Assembly (NCBI GenBank): GCA_017651265.1
Contig: JAGCDO010000014.1
Location: 1 to 54,393 of the forward strand
DNA: 54,393 bases
Reading direction: 5' to 3'
Origin: Prevotella sp.
GTDB taxonomy: Bacteria > Bacteroidota > Bacteroidia > Bacteroidales > Bacteroidaceae
Shown here: piece by piece, positions 33,137-43,927 of the stretch
Position numbering within the stretch: the first letter of the stretch is position 1
How the letters are laid out: every line of letters begins with the position of its first letter
The notes under the pieces: model-generated
Database searches by the model: none
Seen by the model: the letters and a program-made list of their open reading frames with translations, nothing else
Told to the model about the DNA's origin: nothing
Position numbers and translations under genes: made by a program

Positions 33137-34111
33137 TTAGTTGTTGACCGTTCCTCCTACAATATCGAGTAGCTCTGAGGTGATGGCCTGCTGACGACTC
33201 TTGTTGTACTGCAGGTTCAACTCACGAAGCAGCTCATCGGCATTGTCGGTAGCGGTCTGCATGGCCACCATACGGGCGGCATGCTCCGATGCATTACTGT
33301 CGAGCAAGGCCGTATAAAGCATCAGGTGAGCAAGCTTAGGAACAAGCTGTGAGAGCACAGTATCCATATCTGGCTCCACGATGAAGTTATCGTTCAACGG
33401 CTTCACTTCTTCCTTCTCGCCTCTTGCCTCTTTCTTCTCACCTCTCTTCTTCAGGTACTCCTGACTCTCCTTCGTGGCAATCACAGAGGTAAGGTCACGC
33501 TCATGATCGCGTTCAAGCTCCTCTTCGATGTCGATAGGAAGGAAGGTCTTACGGGTAAGCACCTGTGAACCGGCGCTCTTGAAATGATGATAGATCAGTT
33601 CCACCTTGTCAATCTCCCCTTCCAGGAACTTCATTCCAAGTTCCCGCGCAATCTCAATACAATCATGCGCATTAGGCTTGTCGGCCAAGGAAGAATACTC
33701 ACCCATCGTCTTCAATCCCATCTTGTTGGCCTTCTCATAGACCTTACGACCAATGGGATAGATCTCGATGTTCTCACGACCGATCTGCTGGGCATATTCA
33801 TCTACCGCCTGCGACATCATCTTGATGGTGTTAGCATTGAATCCGCCACAGAGGGAGGAGTTCGATGAAAAGACCACAAGGGCAACCCTTTGTACAGGGC
33901 GCACCTGGTCGAACGGGGTCTGAGAATCGGCTTCTGCTGCGAGGAACGACTTGAGGATATGCTCCAGCAAGGTCTCGTAAGGCAGCATATTCTGAATGGC
34001 TACCTGTGCGTGATGCAGCTTACTGGAGGCTACCATCTTCATCGCCGACGTGATCTTCCGCGTGGAATTGACAGAGGCAATACGACCTTTGATTTCTTTC
34101 AGACTAGGCAT
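33137..34111 (-). CDS. atpG: ATP synthase gamma subunit (with heptad-derived insertion)
   Basis: 324 residues, longer than the usual 285-290. Central stalk of F1. The N-terminus (MPSLKEIKGRIASVNSTRKITSAMKMVASSKL) and C-terminus (RMVAMQTATDNADELLRELNLQYNKSRQQAITSELLDIVGG) are typical. The extra length lies in a charged segment (residues about 222-236, KKRGEKKEARGEKEE), whose DNA at 33407-33448 is six tandem heptads of the CTCTTGC/TTCTCGC type. The insertion is 42 bp and therefore frame-neutral; it falls between conserved blocks in a region likely exposed on the globular domain. It is the last gene of the atp operon. Confidence 0.95.
   Translation of the reverse strand: MPSLKEIKGRIASVNSTRKITSAMKMVASSKLHHAQVAIQNMLPYETLLEHILKSFLAAEADSQTPFDQVRPVQRVALVVFSSNSSLCGGFNANTIKMMSQAVDEYAQQIGRENIEIYPIGRKVYEKANKMGLKTMGEYSSLADKPNAHDCIEIARELGMKFLEGEIDKVELIYHHFKSAGSQVLTRKTFLPIDIEEELERDHERDLTSVIATKESQEYLKKRGEKKEARGEKEEVKPLNDNFIVEPDMDTVLSQLVPKLAHLMLYTALLDSNASEHAARMVAMQTATDNADELLRELNLQYNKSRQQAITSELLDIVGGTVNN
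33407..33448. repeat. In-frame CTCTTGC-type heptad array in atpG
   Basis: Six tandem heptads: TTCTTCC, TTCTCGC, CTCTTGC, CTCTTTC, TTCTCAC, CTCTCTT. CTCTTGC is the same unit that forms the right arms of the elements in the gcv operon. Confidence 0.75.
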
Positions 34112-34117
34112 TATATT

Positions 34118-34251
34118 CTTTGAACTTTGAGGTTTGAACTTTGAACTTTATGATTTGTATATTTGAAATCTCACTTTGAACTCCGAGGATTGACTTTGCG
34201 ATTACCTGGTAATCAAAAAGATCAAAGCTCAAAGTTCAAAGTTCAAAGTCA
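34118..34251. repeat. Heptad-arm element between atpA and atpG
   Basis: One arm (34118-34152) is CTTTGAA, CTTTGAG, GTTTGAA, CTTTGAA, CTTTATG. The other (34222-34251) is the complement, AAAGCTC, AAAGTTC, AAAGTTC, AAAGTCA. It ends in the TGA stop of atpA (minus strand), while the first arm ends 6 bp before the atpG start. The core contains the palindrome GATTACCTGGTAATC (34200-34214). Layout matches the gcv elements but with different heptad and core. Confidence 0.88.
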
Positions 34252-35832
34252 CTTGTAAGTTCCTGCAATGTCAGCCATGACGGCTTCAATCTTAGCAGTC
34301 GTCTCATCGTCAATCTTACCGTTGGCAAGAGTTTCGATGACCTCAGGGTTGGCAGAGCGCAACTTATCGAGGAAGGCCGTCTGACACTCACGTACCTTAG
34401 GAATAGGTACCTCGCGCATCAATCCGTGTACACCACAATAAAGGATGGCGATCTGCTCGCCTACGGGCATAGGACTGTACTGCGGTTGGATGAGCAACTG
34501 GTTGTTCTTTCGTCCACGGTCGAGGGTCATGGCCGTCACAGCATCCATATCACTGGAGAACTTCGAGAAGGCCTCAAGCTCACGATACTGCGCCTGGTCG
34601 ATCTTCAACGTACCAGCCACTTTCTTCATTGACTTGATCTGTGCTGAACCACCCACACGAGATACGGAAATACCTACGTTGATGGCAGGACGGAAACCTT
34701 GGTTGAAGAGGTCGCTCTCCAAGAAGATCTGTCCGTCAGTGATAGAGATCACGTTCGTGGGGATGTAAGCGGATACGTCACCTGCCTGTGTCTCGATGAT
34801 TGGCAGAGCTGTCAAAGAGCCACCACCCTTCACATGTCCCTTCATGCACTCGGGAAGGTCGTTCATCTGCTCAGCTACTTCCTGCTGCTCGTTCATCTTT
34901 GCTGCTCGCTCCAAGAGACGGGAGTGCAGATAGAACACATCACCAGGATAAGCCTCACGTCCTGAGGGACGGCGGAGAATCAGTGATACCTCACGGTAGG
35001 CAACAGCCTGCTTGGAGAGGTCGTCATATACAACCAGGGCTGGCAATCCGCGGTCGCGGAAATACTCACCGATAGCGGCACCGGCAAAGGGTGCATAGTA
35101 CTGCATGGCTGCAGGATCGGCAGCTGTAGCAGCCACCACGATGGTATAAGGCATGGCGCCATGTTCCTGTAAGGTAGATACGAGGGTGGCAACAGTACTG
35201 GCCTTCTGACCAATAGCCACATAGATACAATATACAGGCTTACCAGCCTCATAGAAACTCTTCTGGTTGATGATTGTATCCACGGCAATGGCGGTCTTAC
35301 CTGTCTGACGGTCACCGATAATCAGCTCTCGCTGACCACGACCGATGGGAATCATCGAGTCGATGGCCTTCAAACCCGTCTGCAGCGGCTCCTTCACCGG
35401 CTGACGATAGATCACACCCGGAGCCTTACGGTCGAGCGGCATCTCGAAAGCATCGCTCAAGTCAATGTCTCCCTTACCGTCGATGGCCTGACCCAGCGGA
35501 TTGATGACACGTCCCAGCATGTTGTCGTTGACACGGATAGAGGCGATACGCTTGGTACGCTTCACCACCATGCCTTCCTTGATGCCTGAGGTGGAACCTA
35601 ACAGCACACAACCCACGTTGTCTTCCTCCAGGTTCATCACGATAGCCATGGTTCCGTTTTCGAATTCCAGCAGCTCGTTCGCCTCGGCATTGCGCAGTCC
35701 GTAGATACGGGCTACACCATCACTGACGGTCAGCACGGTTCCCACCTCTTCGAACTTCTCGGCATTGGTGATTCCCTTTAGCTGATCGAGCAGTACCTGG
35801 GATACTTCGCTTGGTTTAATCTTATCTGACAT
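34249..35832 (-). CDS. atpA: ATP synthase alpha subunit
   Basis: 527-residue non-catalytic nucleotide-binding subunit of F1. It has the P-loop GDRQTGKT, the family signature [17 protein letters not shown] and the N-terminal barrel ([16 protein letters not shown]). It follows atpH by about 50 bp, a gap filled with an 8-bp repeat array, and its stop codon is the first unit of the heptad-arm element before atpG. Confidence 0.97.
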   Translation of the reverse strand: MSDKIKPSEVSQVLLDQLKGITNAEKFEEVGTVLTVSDGVARIYGLRNAEANELLEFENGTMAIVMNLEEDNVGCVLLGSTSGIKEGMVVKRTKRIASIRVNDNMLGRVINPLGQAIDGKGDIDLSDAFEMPLDRKAPGVIYRQPVKEPLQTGLKAIDSMIPIGRGQRELIIGDRQTGKTAIAVDTIINQKSFYEAGKPVYCIYVAIGQKASTVATLVSTLQEHGAMPYTIVVAATAADPAAMQYYAPFAGAAIGEYFRDRGLPALVVYDDLSKQAVAYREVSLILRRPSGREAYPGDVFYLHSRLLERAAKMNEQQEVAEQMNDLPECMKGHVKGGGSLTALPIIETQAGDVSAYIPTNVISITDGQIFLESDLFNQGFRPAINVGISVSRVGGSAQIKSMKKVAGTLKIDQAQYRELEAFSKFSSDMDAVTAMTLDRGRKNNQLLIQPQYSPMPVGEQIAILYCGVHGLMREVPIPKVRECQTAFLDKLRSANPEVIETLANGKIDDETTAKIEAVMADIAGTYK

Positions 35833-35840
35833 TGTTTTCT

Positions 35841-35884
35841 GTTATTCGTTATTACGTTATTACGTCATGACGTTATTACGTTCA
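35841..35884. repeat. 8-bp tandem array between atpH and atpA
   Basis: On the minus strand the sequence after the atpH TGA reads as octads TAACGTCA, TGACGTAA, TAACGTAA, TAACGAAT, all around an ACGT core. It begins in the atpH stop codon region and fills most of the gap to atpA. Confidence 0.75.
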
Positions 35885-36418
35885 TTTACTTAATTGAGTG
35901 AGAATGGAATTCAACTTCGTCTTGACACTCGCATCCATGCGATAGGTGTCGTACTCGAGGATGAAACCACCGATGATATCGGGATCCACCTCCGACTCAA
36001 ACTCCACTGTTCCATTAGTCTTGCCCTCCACCATCTGTCGCATCTTCTGCTCTGTAGCAGGTGTAACGGCGGCAGCAGTGATGAGACGTCCACGGATGAT
36101 ATTCTTCTGTTGACGGTAAAGCGTGACGTACGAATTAGCGATGAACTGCATCACACGCTCCCGATCTTCCTTCAGCACCAGCTTGATGAAAGTCTTGGTA
36201 AGGTCGGAAGATTTCTCACCAACGGCAGTCAGCAACAAAGCTTCCTTCTTCTCCTTCGAGAGCATCGGATTGTCAATCGTGAACCGTAGCTGCGGCACTT
36301 CGACGTAGCTCTTGGCGAGCTGCTGCATCTCCGTATACACAGCATCCTCGATCTTCGCTTCGGTCGCACTCTTGAGCAGTGCACGAGCGTATCTTACCGA
36401 TATGACTCCAATATCCAT
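35882..36418 (-). CDS. atpH: ATP synthase delta subunit
   Basis: 178-residue peripheral-stalk protein linking the b subunit to the top of F1. It begins MDIGVISVRYARALLKSATEAK, the typical delta/OSCP N-terminus, and ends with the C-terminal signature region (PDIIGGFILEYDTYRMDASVKTKLNSI). The gap to atpF is 12 bp. Length is normal for the family. Confidence 0.95.
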   Translation of the reverse strand: MDIGVISVRYARALLKSATEAKIEDAVYTEMQQLAKSYVEVPQLRFTIDNPMLSKEKKEALLLTAVGEKSSDLTKTFIKLVLKEDRERVMQFIANSYVTLYRQQKNIIRGRLITAAAVTPATEQKMRQMVEGKTNGTVEFESEVDPDIIGGFILEYDTYRMDASVKTKLNSILTQLSK

Positions 36419-36430
36419 ACGTTAAATACC

Positions 36431-36952
36431 TTAGTTAACAGTAGAAACATCATCCAGCATACGGTCAATCAGATCCATCTGCGACTTGTCGTCTTTCAGG
36501 TTCTGTCTGAGAACCTTCTCGGCGATATCGACACTCAGCGTGGCAACCTGACTGCGGATATCGGCAATGGCGGCCTTTTTCTCCTGTTCGATGGCTGTCT
36601 TCGCATCGTCCAGCAGACGGGCACCTTTGGCCCTTGCCTTTTCCTGCGCCTTCTCCACAATAGCGTCACGCGTCTCAGCAGCCTCTTTCAGTATCTGAGC
36701 CTGCTTCTCACGAGCCTCTTGCAAGATGGATTCACCTTCTTTCTCGATATTGGCGAGACGCTCCTGGGCTTCGTGAGCCTTGCGGAGACTCTCGTCGATA
36801 TAGTTCTTGCGTTCCTCCACCATACCAGTGATGACGGGGAAGCCGAACTTGGCTAGAAGGAGAAAGACCACCAAGAACGCCACCAACATCCAGAAGAATA
36901 ATCCGAAGTCGGGCGTTAATATTGATGGTAAGTTAATTGAGCCCATTTGCAC
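36431..36952 (-). CDS. atpF: ATP synthase b subunit
   Basis: 173-residue peripheral-stalk subunit. One N-terminal membrane helix (FGLFFWMLVAFLVVFLLLAKF, about residues 16-36) is followed by a long charged coiled coil (KNYIDESLRKAHEAQERLANIEKEGE and onwards) to the C-terminus. Only one b-type gene is present. atpE lies 15 bp upstream and atpH 12 bp downstream. Confidence 0.95.
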   Translation of the reverse strand: MQMGSINLPSILTPDFGLFFWMLVAFLVVFLLLAKFGFPVITGMVEERKNYIDESLRKAHEAQERLANIEKEGESILQEAREKQAQILKEAAETRDAIVEKAQEKARAKGARLLDDAKTAIEQEKKAAIADIRSQVATLSVDIAEKVLRQNLKDDKSQMDLIDRMLDDVSTVN

Positions 36953-36967
36953 AGATGAATTTAATGA

Positions 36968-37222
36968 TTAAAGGAATACGCAGAGTGCGCATACAACGAC
37001 AGCGAACAGGGCAACACCCTCAACGAATGCAGCTGTCAGAATCATGTTCGTACGGATGGTGCCTGCAGCTTCCGGCTGACGAGCGATGGCATCCATGGCG
37101 TTTCCACCGATACGACCGATACCCAGACCGGCACCAATTGCTGCAATACCTGCGCCGAGACCGGCACCAAACTTAGCAAGACCAGCAGAAGCGGCTGCCT
37201 GTAAAATCAATGTTGATAACAT
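36968..37222 (-). CDS. atpE: ATP synthase c subunit
   Basis: 84-residue proteolipid of the rotor ring, with two hydrophobic helices joined by the polar loop GGNAMDAIARQPEAAG. The ion-binding carboxylate is the Glu in ILTAAFVEGVALF of helix 2. The Ser/Thr after this Glu and the helix-1 Gln seen in Na+-dependent rings are absent, so H+ coupling is more likely. The start at 37222 gives MLSTLILQAAAS, a short hydrophobic N-terminus. Confidence 0.95.
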   Translation of the reverse strand: MLSTLILQAAASAGLAKFGAGLGAGIAAIGAGLGIGRIGGNAMDAIARQPEAAGTIRTNMILTAAFVEGVALFAVVVCALCVFL

Positions 37223-37264
37223 AATCTTTAATTTTTAATGGTTATTAATTAATGTATTATAGAT

Positions 37265-38323
37265 CTATTCGTGATGCTCAGGATGAGCCAGTCCGATAAA
37301 GACGGCACTGAGCATGGTAAAGACATAAGCCTGAATGAAAGCCACCAGGAACTCCAGACAGTTCATGAAGAGCATCATGACGAAGCTGAGCAAAGTCAGA
37401 CCAGAGCCGAGGAAGGCATTCAACGACCAGCCAATGAAGATGATAGCCGTAAACGACAGGATGATAGCATGACCTGCCATCATGTTGGCAAAGAGACGGA
37501 CCATCAGGGCGAATGGCTTGGTGATGATTCCAAAGACCTCGATAATCGGCATGATGGCGGCAGGATAAGCCTTCAGGAACATCGGCACATCGGGCCAGAA
37601 GATTTCCTTCCAGTATTCCTTATTACCGAAGAGGTTAACGGCCAACATCGTACAGAGGGCCAGGAAGAACGTGATATTGATGTTACCCGTTACATTGGCT
37701 CCACCTGGGAATATGGGTAATAACCCCAGCATATTGGTGATCAGGATGAAGAAGAAGGCCGTCAGCAGATAAGGTGCATAAGGACGGTAGTGCTTCTCTC
37801 CAATAGAATCGCGGATAAGGTCATCGTGAATAGACATCACGAGCATCTCCACCATGCCTACGAATCCCTTGGGTACATCCTTGGTTGGATCATGTTTCTT
37901 ATACCAACGGGCACAGCCCAAGAAGATGGCCAGCATGATAATCACCACAATCCATATCTGCAACACACTCTTGGTTATGCTGAGGTCCCACGGACGGACA
38001 CTTGATCCGTCGGCCAGACGTTCGTAGATCTTGCCGTTCTTCTCTTCATTGAAGTAGAAGCCCATATAATCAGCACCCTCTTCTGCAGCTTCCTCGATGC
38101 GAGAACTACAGAAAGCATGCCACTTACCTGTGGCCTCGCTTCTTACAATCACCGGCAGAGGAATACTGATATGCTTTCCGCCGATGGTGGTGATGTGCCA
38201 CTCATAAGCATCTGAGAGGTGACCAAGCACGATCTCTTTCACGTCTATCCCCTCACTCTCGCTTGCCGACACAGGTGTGGCGGTAGCAAGAAGGAAAGTC
38301 AGGCATAAAAGCAAATATCTCAT
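37265..38323 (-). CDS. atpB: ATP synthase a subunit (with signal-peptide-like N-terminus)
   Basis: 352-residue proton-channel subunit. The essential stator arginine lies in FALMVRLFANMMAGHAI. It has an N-terminal leader resembling a signal peptide (MRYLLLCLTFLLATATPVSAS) and a periplasmic stretch of about 100 residues before the first conserved helix, an arrangement common in Bacteroidetes. I chose the ATG at 38323, which lies 10 bp after the stop of the atpI-like gene and starts the leader; ATGs at 38341 and 38362 are possible. Confidence 0.93.
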   Translation of the reverse strand: MRYLLLCLTFLLATATPVSASESEGIDVKEIVLGHLSDAYEWHITTIGGKHISIPLPVIVRSEATGKWHAFCSSRIEEAAEEGADYMGFYFNEEKNGKIYERLADGSSVRPWDLSITKSVLQIWIVVIIMLAIFLGCARWYKKHDPTKDVPKGFVGMVEMLVMSIHDDLIRDSIGEKHYRPYAPYLLTAFFFILITNMLGLLPIFPGGANVTGNINITFFLALCTMLAVNLFGNKEYWKEIFWPDVPMFLKAYPAAIMPIIEVFGIITKPFALMVRLFANMMAGHAIILSFTAIIFIGWSLNAFLGSGLTLLSFVMMLFMNCLEFLVAFIQAYVFTMLSAVFIGLAHPEHHE

Positions 38324-38333
38324 GTTATTCAGT

Positions 38334-38741
38334 TTATACATTATTTTTAATCTTCTTCTCAATCTTGACGAAATACCAGGTATCGTAGATGAGAATCACG
38401 AAATAGTAAATCAAGAAAGTAACGACGAAGAAAAGGATGGAATCCCGATTGTTCGCTACCAGACAGTAGATGACTACCACGATGATGGCTGCAAACATCC
38501 TGCAGGCGGACGCAGACAGATACAGTGTTGGTAAGCTGTCAGGCGACTTAGCAGAAACCCACTTCCACACCATAGCATAGGCGATGCAGGCCACCAGTTG
38601 GAACACAGCTGAGATGCAGATAGGTAACGTCATCCGCTCCACATTGCCCCAGATGTTGACATAAAGCAGTGCCAGCAGGGTTATACCTGCAATCAGACAG
38701 ATACTCTGTCTCAGATAGGTGTTCACAACGTTCTTAGTCAT
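38334..38741 (-). CDS. atpI: AtpI-like membrane protein
   Basis: 135 residues with four hydrophobic segments (ICLIAGITLLALLYVNIW, LPICISAVFQLVACIAYAMVW, RMFAAIIVVVIYCLVA, ILFFVVTFLIYYFVILIYDTWYF). It sits between atpC and atpB, the place of the atpI-like gene in Bacteroidetes operons, which is the main ground for the name; sequence similarity is weak by eye. AtpI proteins help assemble the c-ring. It overlaps atpC by 8 bp. Confidence 0.75.
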   Translation of the reverse strand: MTKNVVNTYLRQSICLIAGITLLALLYVNIWGNVERMTLPICISAVFQLVACIAYAMVWKWVSAKSPDSLPTLYLSASACRMFAAIIVVVIYCLVANNRDSILFFVVTFLIYYFVILIYDTWYFVKIEKKIKNNV

Positions 38742-38985
38742 GTTCGTGAAGTTCTACACACAAACTAACCTGATTCTTCTGTACTGCCACGAAGCCACCT
38801 GCAATCTCAATGGTATGCTTACCGTCGGTAGTTTCATACACCACATCACCAACACCCAGCGATGAGATAATCGGTGCATGATTGGTCAGGATCTCGAACT
38901 GGCCCATCGTTCCAGGCACCAGTACGTTCTCAACAACTCCGTCGTATTCAACCTTCTCGGGCGAAACTATCTTCAATTGCAACAT
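38734..38985 (-). CDS. atpC: ATP synthase epsilon subunit (short form)
   Basis: 83 residues, comprising only the N-terminal beta-sandwich (MLQLKIVSPEKVEYDGVVENVLVPGTMGQFEILTNHAPIISSLGVG). The C-terminal two-helix domain that inhibits F1 in E. coli (total about 139 residues) is missing. There is no frameshift to explain it, and short epsilon subunits are common in Bacteroidetes. The ATG at 38985 was preferred over an upstream TTG at 38994. The gap to atpD consists wholly of heptads. Confidence 0.92.
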   Translation of the reverse strand: MLQLKIVSPEKVEYDGVVENVLVPGTMGQFEILTNHAPIISSLGVGDVVYETTDGKHTIEIAGGFVAVQKNQVSLCVELHEHD

Positions 38986-39022
38986 AATTGTCAATTTTCA
39001 CATTTCAATTATCAATTGCCAA

Positions 39023-39025
<3 letters not shown>
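38984..39025. repeat. Heptad array joining atpD and atpC
   Basis: On the minus strand six heptads (TAATTGG, CAATTGA, TAATTGA, AATGTGA, AAATTGA, CAATTAT) run from the T of the atpD stop codon to the T of the atpC start codon, with no other sequence between the two genes. Confidence 0.8.
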
Positions 39026-40603
<1,578 letters not shown>

Positions 40604-40612
40604 TTATAAGCG

Positions 40613-40620
40613 CAAAAATA
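40613..40620 (-). promoter_or_regulatory. Promoter -7 box for the atp operon
   Basis: TATTTTTG on the minus strand, matching TAnnTTTG, about 64 bp before the atpD start. A TTTG near the -33 position lies upstream. Confidence 0.62.
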
Positions 40621-40686
40621 GCAATAATTTCCCAAAGCCACAAATTTTTTGTGACTTTTATTACAAAACCGGAAAAAAAAGAATCA

Positions 40687-42051
40687 TTACTGATAGTTTC
40701 GCATCAGAGCTACGAGTTCGTCAGGAGAAACGAGGTTCTGTTCGCCTGTCGTCATGTTCTTCAGCGTAACCTTTCCTTCATTCATCTCGTTCTCACCTAC
40801 AAGGGCAACGAACGGAATACTCTTGGCATTGGCATAGCTCATCTGCTTCTTCATCTTGACGGAATCAGGGAACACCTCTGTACGAATACCCTCCTCACGA
40901 AGACGGGCAGCAACAGGCATACAGAAGGCAGTTTCCTTCTCACCGAAATTAATGAAGAGCAGCTGTGTTCCGTTCACCGCTTCCTTGGGATAGGCATCAA
41001 GAGCATTCAACACATCGAAGATACGGTCAACACCAAACGAGATTCCCACACCAGAGATTCCCGGCATCCCGAAAATACCCGTGAGGTTATCATAGCGTCC
41101 ACCTCCTGTGATACTGCCGATCTGCACATCAAGCGCTTTCACTTCAAAAATAGCACCTGTGTAATAGTTCAAGCCACGTGCCAAGGTCAGGTCGAGCTGA
41201 ATCTCGTTCTGCAGTCCGAACAACTTCAATGTGTCAAGAATAAAGCGAATCTCCTCCACACCTTTCAGTCCGGTTTCAGAGTCCTTCAGCACCTCACTAA
41301 TTACTTGAAGTTTCTCTTCATTAGTTCCTGAGAGTAAGATAATTGGCTGCAACTTCTCAATGGCTTCAGCACTGATACCGTCCTTGGTCAGTTCTTCATT
41401 AACAGCCTCTAATCCTATCTTGTCGAGCTTATCAATAGCCACGGTGATATCCACGATCTTGTCAGCCTCTCCAATTACCTCAGCAATACCTGTCAGGATC
41501 TTTCGGTTGTTGATCTTAATCTGCACACGAACGCCGAAACGCTTGAATACCGTATCCACAATCTGCATCAGCTCCACCTCATTCAGTAAGGAGTCAGATC
41601 CCACCACGTCGCCGTCGAACTGGTAGAACTCACGGTAACGACCTTTCTGAGGACGGTCGGCTCGCCAAACTGGTTGCACCTGATAACGTTTGAACGGCAA
41701 TTGCAGTTCCTCACGATGCATCACCACATAACGGGCAAAGGGAACGGTCAGGTCATATCGAAGACCTTTCTCACAAAGTCTGGCGGCCAAATGCAAAGCA
41801 TTCCGCTGCTGCAGTTCCTCATCGCTCACCTTATTCAGGAAATCTCCGCTGTTGAGTACTTTGAAAAGCAGTTTATCACCTTCCTCGCCGTACTTACCCA
41901 TCAGGGTTTGCAGCGTTTCCATGGAAGGTGTTTCAATCTGCTGGAAGCCATAAAGAGCATAGACACTACGTATCGTGTCGAATATATAGTTGCGCTTCGC
42001 CATCTCTACAGGAGAGAAGTCGCGTGTTCCTTTAGGAATACTTGGTTTCAT
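40687..42051 (-). CDS. hisS: Histidyl-tRNA synthetase
   Basis: 454-residue class II synthetase. It opens with [18 protein letters not shown], has motif 2 in [22 protein letters not shown], the histidine-specific [15 protein letters not shown] and GGGRYDNL motifs, and a C-terminal anticodon-binding domain ([26 protein letters not shown]). The gap to purA upstream is 24 bp; it is likely the third gene of fur-purA-hisS. Confidence 0.96.
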   Translation of the reverse strand: MKPSIPKGTRDFSPVEMAKRNYIFDTIRSVYALYGFQQIETPSMETLQTLMGKYGEEGDKLLFKVLNSGDFLNKVSDEELQQRNALHLAARLCEKGLRYDLTVPFARYVVMHREELQLPFKRYQVQPVWRADRPQKGRYREFYQFDGDVVGSDSLLNEVELMQIVDTVFKRFGVRVQIKINNRKILTGIAEVIGEADKIVDITVAIDKLDKIGLEAVNEELTKDGISAEAIEKLQPIILLSGTNEEKLQVISEVLKDSETGLKGVEEIRFILDTLKLFGLQNEIQLDLTLARGLNYYTGAIFEVKALDVQIGSITGGGRYDNLTGIFGMPGISGVGISFGVDRIFDVLNALDAYPKEAVNGTQLLFINFGEKETAFCMPVAARLREEGIRTEVFPDSVKMKKQMSYANAKSIPFVALVGENEMNEGKVTLKNMTTGEQNLVSPDELVALMRNYQ

Positions 42052-42075
42052 AAAGACAATGAATAAGAGATGTAA

Positions 42076-43356
42076 TTACTTCTTGTTTCGAACGATTGTC
42101 TGATCGCGGTCAGGACCGATAGAGATGATGCTGATGGGTGTGGCCAGCTGCTCCTCGAGGAAGGCGATATAATCCTTGAACTCCTTCGGGAACTGATCCT
42201 CTGAAGTAAACTGAGTCATATCAGTCTTCCATCCCGGCAATTCTCTATATACAGGCTCTATACCCTCTTCGATACTATAGGGGAAATGATCAATCTCCAC
42301 ACCGTTCTGCTTATAGGCCACACATGCCTTGATCGTATCGAAACCGTCGAGTACATCACTCTTCATCATAATCAGCTGGGTAACACCGTTCACATCAATA
42401 GCATAGCGGAGCGCTACAAGGTCGATCCAGCCGCAACGACGCTCACGACCCGTCACGGCACCGTACTCATGACCTAAGTCGCGTATCTTCTTTCCTGTCT
42501 CGTCAAAGAGTTCCGTAGGGAACGGACCTGCACCTACACGAGTACAATAAGCCTTCATGATACCATACACCTCGCCGATCTTGTTAGGACCGATGCCCAA
42601 TCCAGAGCAGGCACCCGAGCAGATGGTGTTCGAAGAAGTAACGAAAGGATAGCTGCCGAAGTCAATATCCAGCATCGTACCCTGAGCACCTTCACAAAGG
42701 ATTGTCTTTCCCTGCTTCAGCAGCTTGTTGATTTCATATTCCGAATCCACGATGGGGAACTGCTTCATGTATTCAATACCTTCCATCCAGGTCTTCTCTA
42801 CCTCCGTGATATCATAGTCGGTAAAGTTCAGCGACCGCAGGATTTCCTCATGACGGGCCTTATGGGCGGCGTATTTCTCTTGGAAGTTCTCGAAGATATC
42901 ACCTACTCTCAGACCGTTACGAGAGATTTTGTCAGTATAGGTAGGACCGATACCTTTACCTGTCGTACCTACCTTGCTCTTTCCTTTCTGAGCCTCGTAG
43001 GCAGCATCGAGCACACGGTGAGTAGGCATAATCAGGTGAGCCTTCTTGGAAATATACAGACGGGAACGCAGATCATGACCGCTCTTCTCCAGATCCTTGG
43101 CTTCTCCCATGAACAAATCGGGAGCCAACACCACTCCGTTACCGATAATGTTCACCTTTCCTCCCTGGAAGATACCGGAGGGAATACTGCGAAGCACATA
43201 TTTCTCACCTTCGAACTCCAAGGTGTGTCCAGCATTAGGACCGCCCTGAAAACGAGCTACTACATCATAACCAGGTGTCAGTACATCGACCACCTTACCT
43301 TTACCTTCATCGCCCCACTGCAGACCCAGCAGGACATCTACTCTACCTTTGTTCAT
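42076..43356 (-). CDS. purA: Adenylosuccinate synthetase
   Basis: 426-residue enzyme joining IMP and aspartate with GTP, the first step to AMP. It has the signature QWGDEGKGK at residues 14-22, the catalytic His in NAGHTL and the C-terminal GTP-binding part (ISIISIGPDRDQTI). It starts 1 bp after the stop of the Fur-family gene, so the two are coupled. Confidence 0.97.
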   Translation of the reverse strand: MNKGRVDVLLGLQWGDEGKGKVVDVLTPGYDVVARFQGGPNAGHTLEFEGEKYVLRSIPSGIFQGGKVNIIGNGVVLAPDLFMGEAKDLEKSGHDLRSRLYISKKAHLIMPTHRVLDAAYEAQKGKSKVGTTGKGIGPTYTDKISRNGLRVGDIFENFQEKYAAHKARHEEILRSLNFTDYDITEVEKTWMEGIEYMKQFPIVDSEYEINKLLKQGKTILCEGAQGTMLDIDFGSYPFVTSSNTICSGACSGLGIGPNKIGEVYGIMKAYCTRVGAGPFPTELFDETGKKIRDLGHEYGAVTGRERRCGWIDLVALRYAIDVNGVTQLIMMKSDVLDGFDTIKACVAYKQNGVEIDHFPYSIEEGIEPVYRELPGWKTDMTQFTSEDQFPKEFKDYIAFLEEQLATPISIISIGPDRDQTIVRNKK

Positions 43357-43357
43357 A

Positions 43358-43831
43358 TCATTTATTGTTTTTCTTATTCTTCTGTCGTGTCATTTTTGCC
43401 AGACAGCTACTGCATACCCCATAGATATACAGGGAGAAGCCATCTCGGCGGAACCGTTTCAAACGCGTTTCGTTTACAGCCTGAATGATGGCTGGCGACT
43501 TTACTGCAGTAGTCTTACCACACACCGTGCAGATTTGTCGGCAATGGCCCACACTATCATAGGCAGCCTCATAACGTGTCTCCCCTCCCATACGATGCGA
43601 GAGAACGAGTCGTAGTTCCATCAAGAGGTTGATGGTGTTGTAGAGGGTGGCACGACTGACGGGGAAATGTGAGGCTTCCAACTTGTCGTTCAGGTCTTGT
43701 AAAGAAAAGTATGAAGGAAAACCGAATACAGCATCAAGCACCGCAAAGCGCTCGGGCGTCTTGCGGCGTTTGTTCTGTTCCAAATAGTTGGATAGCACTT
43801 TCCTTACTGCTACCTTTACGTCATCCTTCAT
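43358..43831 (-). CDS. Fur-family transcriptional regulator
   Basis: 157 residues. The winged-helix DNA-binding domain (RKTPERFAVLDAVFGFPSYFSLQDLNDKLEASHFPVSRATLYNTINLLMELRLV) is followed by a dimerisation domain with two zinc-type pairs (CTVC and CSSC) and VGHCRQICTVCGK. The ATG at 43831 was chosen because the promoter -7 box lies at 43855-43862, inside the longer open frame that begins at 43879. Whether it senses iron, zinc or peroxide cannot be told. Sharing a transcript with purA and hisS is unusual for a metal regulator but seems to be only an arrangement of neighbours. Confidence 0.88.
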   Translation of the reverse strand: MKDDVKVAVRKVLSNYLEQNKRRKTPERFAVLDAVFGFPSYFSLQDLNDKLEASHFPVSRATLYNTINLLMELRLVLSHRMGGETRYEAAYDSVGHCRQICTVCGKTTAVKSPAIIQAVNETRLKRFRRDGFSLYIYGVCSSCLAKMTRQKNKKNNK

Positions 43832-43854
43832 GCGTTGATTCACATAAGTCCGTG

Positions 43855-43862
43855 CAAAGTTA
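43855..43862 (-). promoter_or_regulatory. Promoter -7 box for the fur-purA-hisS unit
   Basis: TAACTTTG on the minus strand, 23 bp before the chosen start codon at 43831. Confidence 0.62.
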
Positions 43863-43927
43863 CGAAAAGTAGCGTGCAATACAAAACAAATAGTTGTTTT
43901 TTTTATTTAGATGAAGGACAAATAAGA

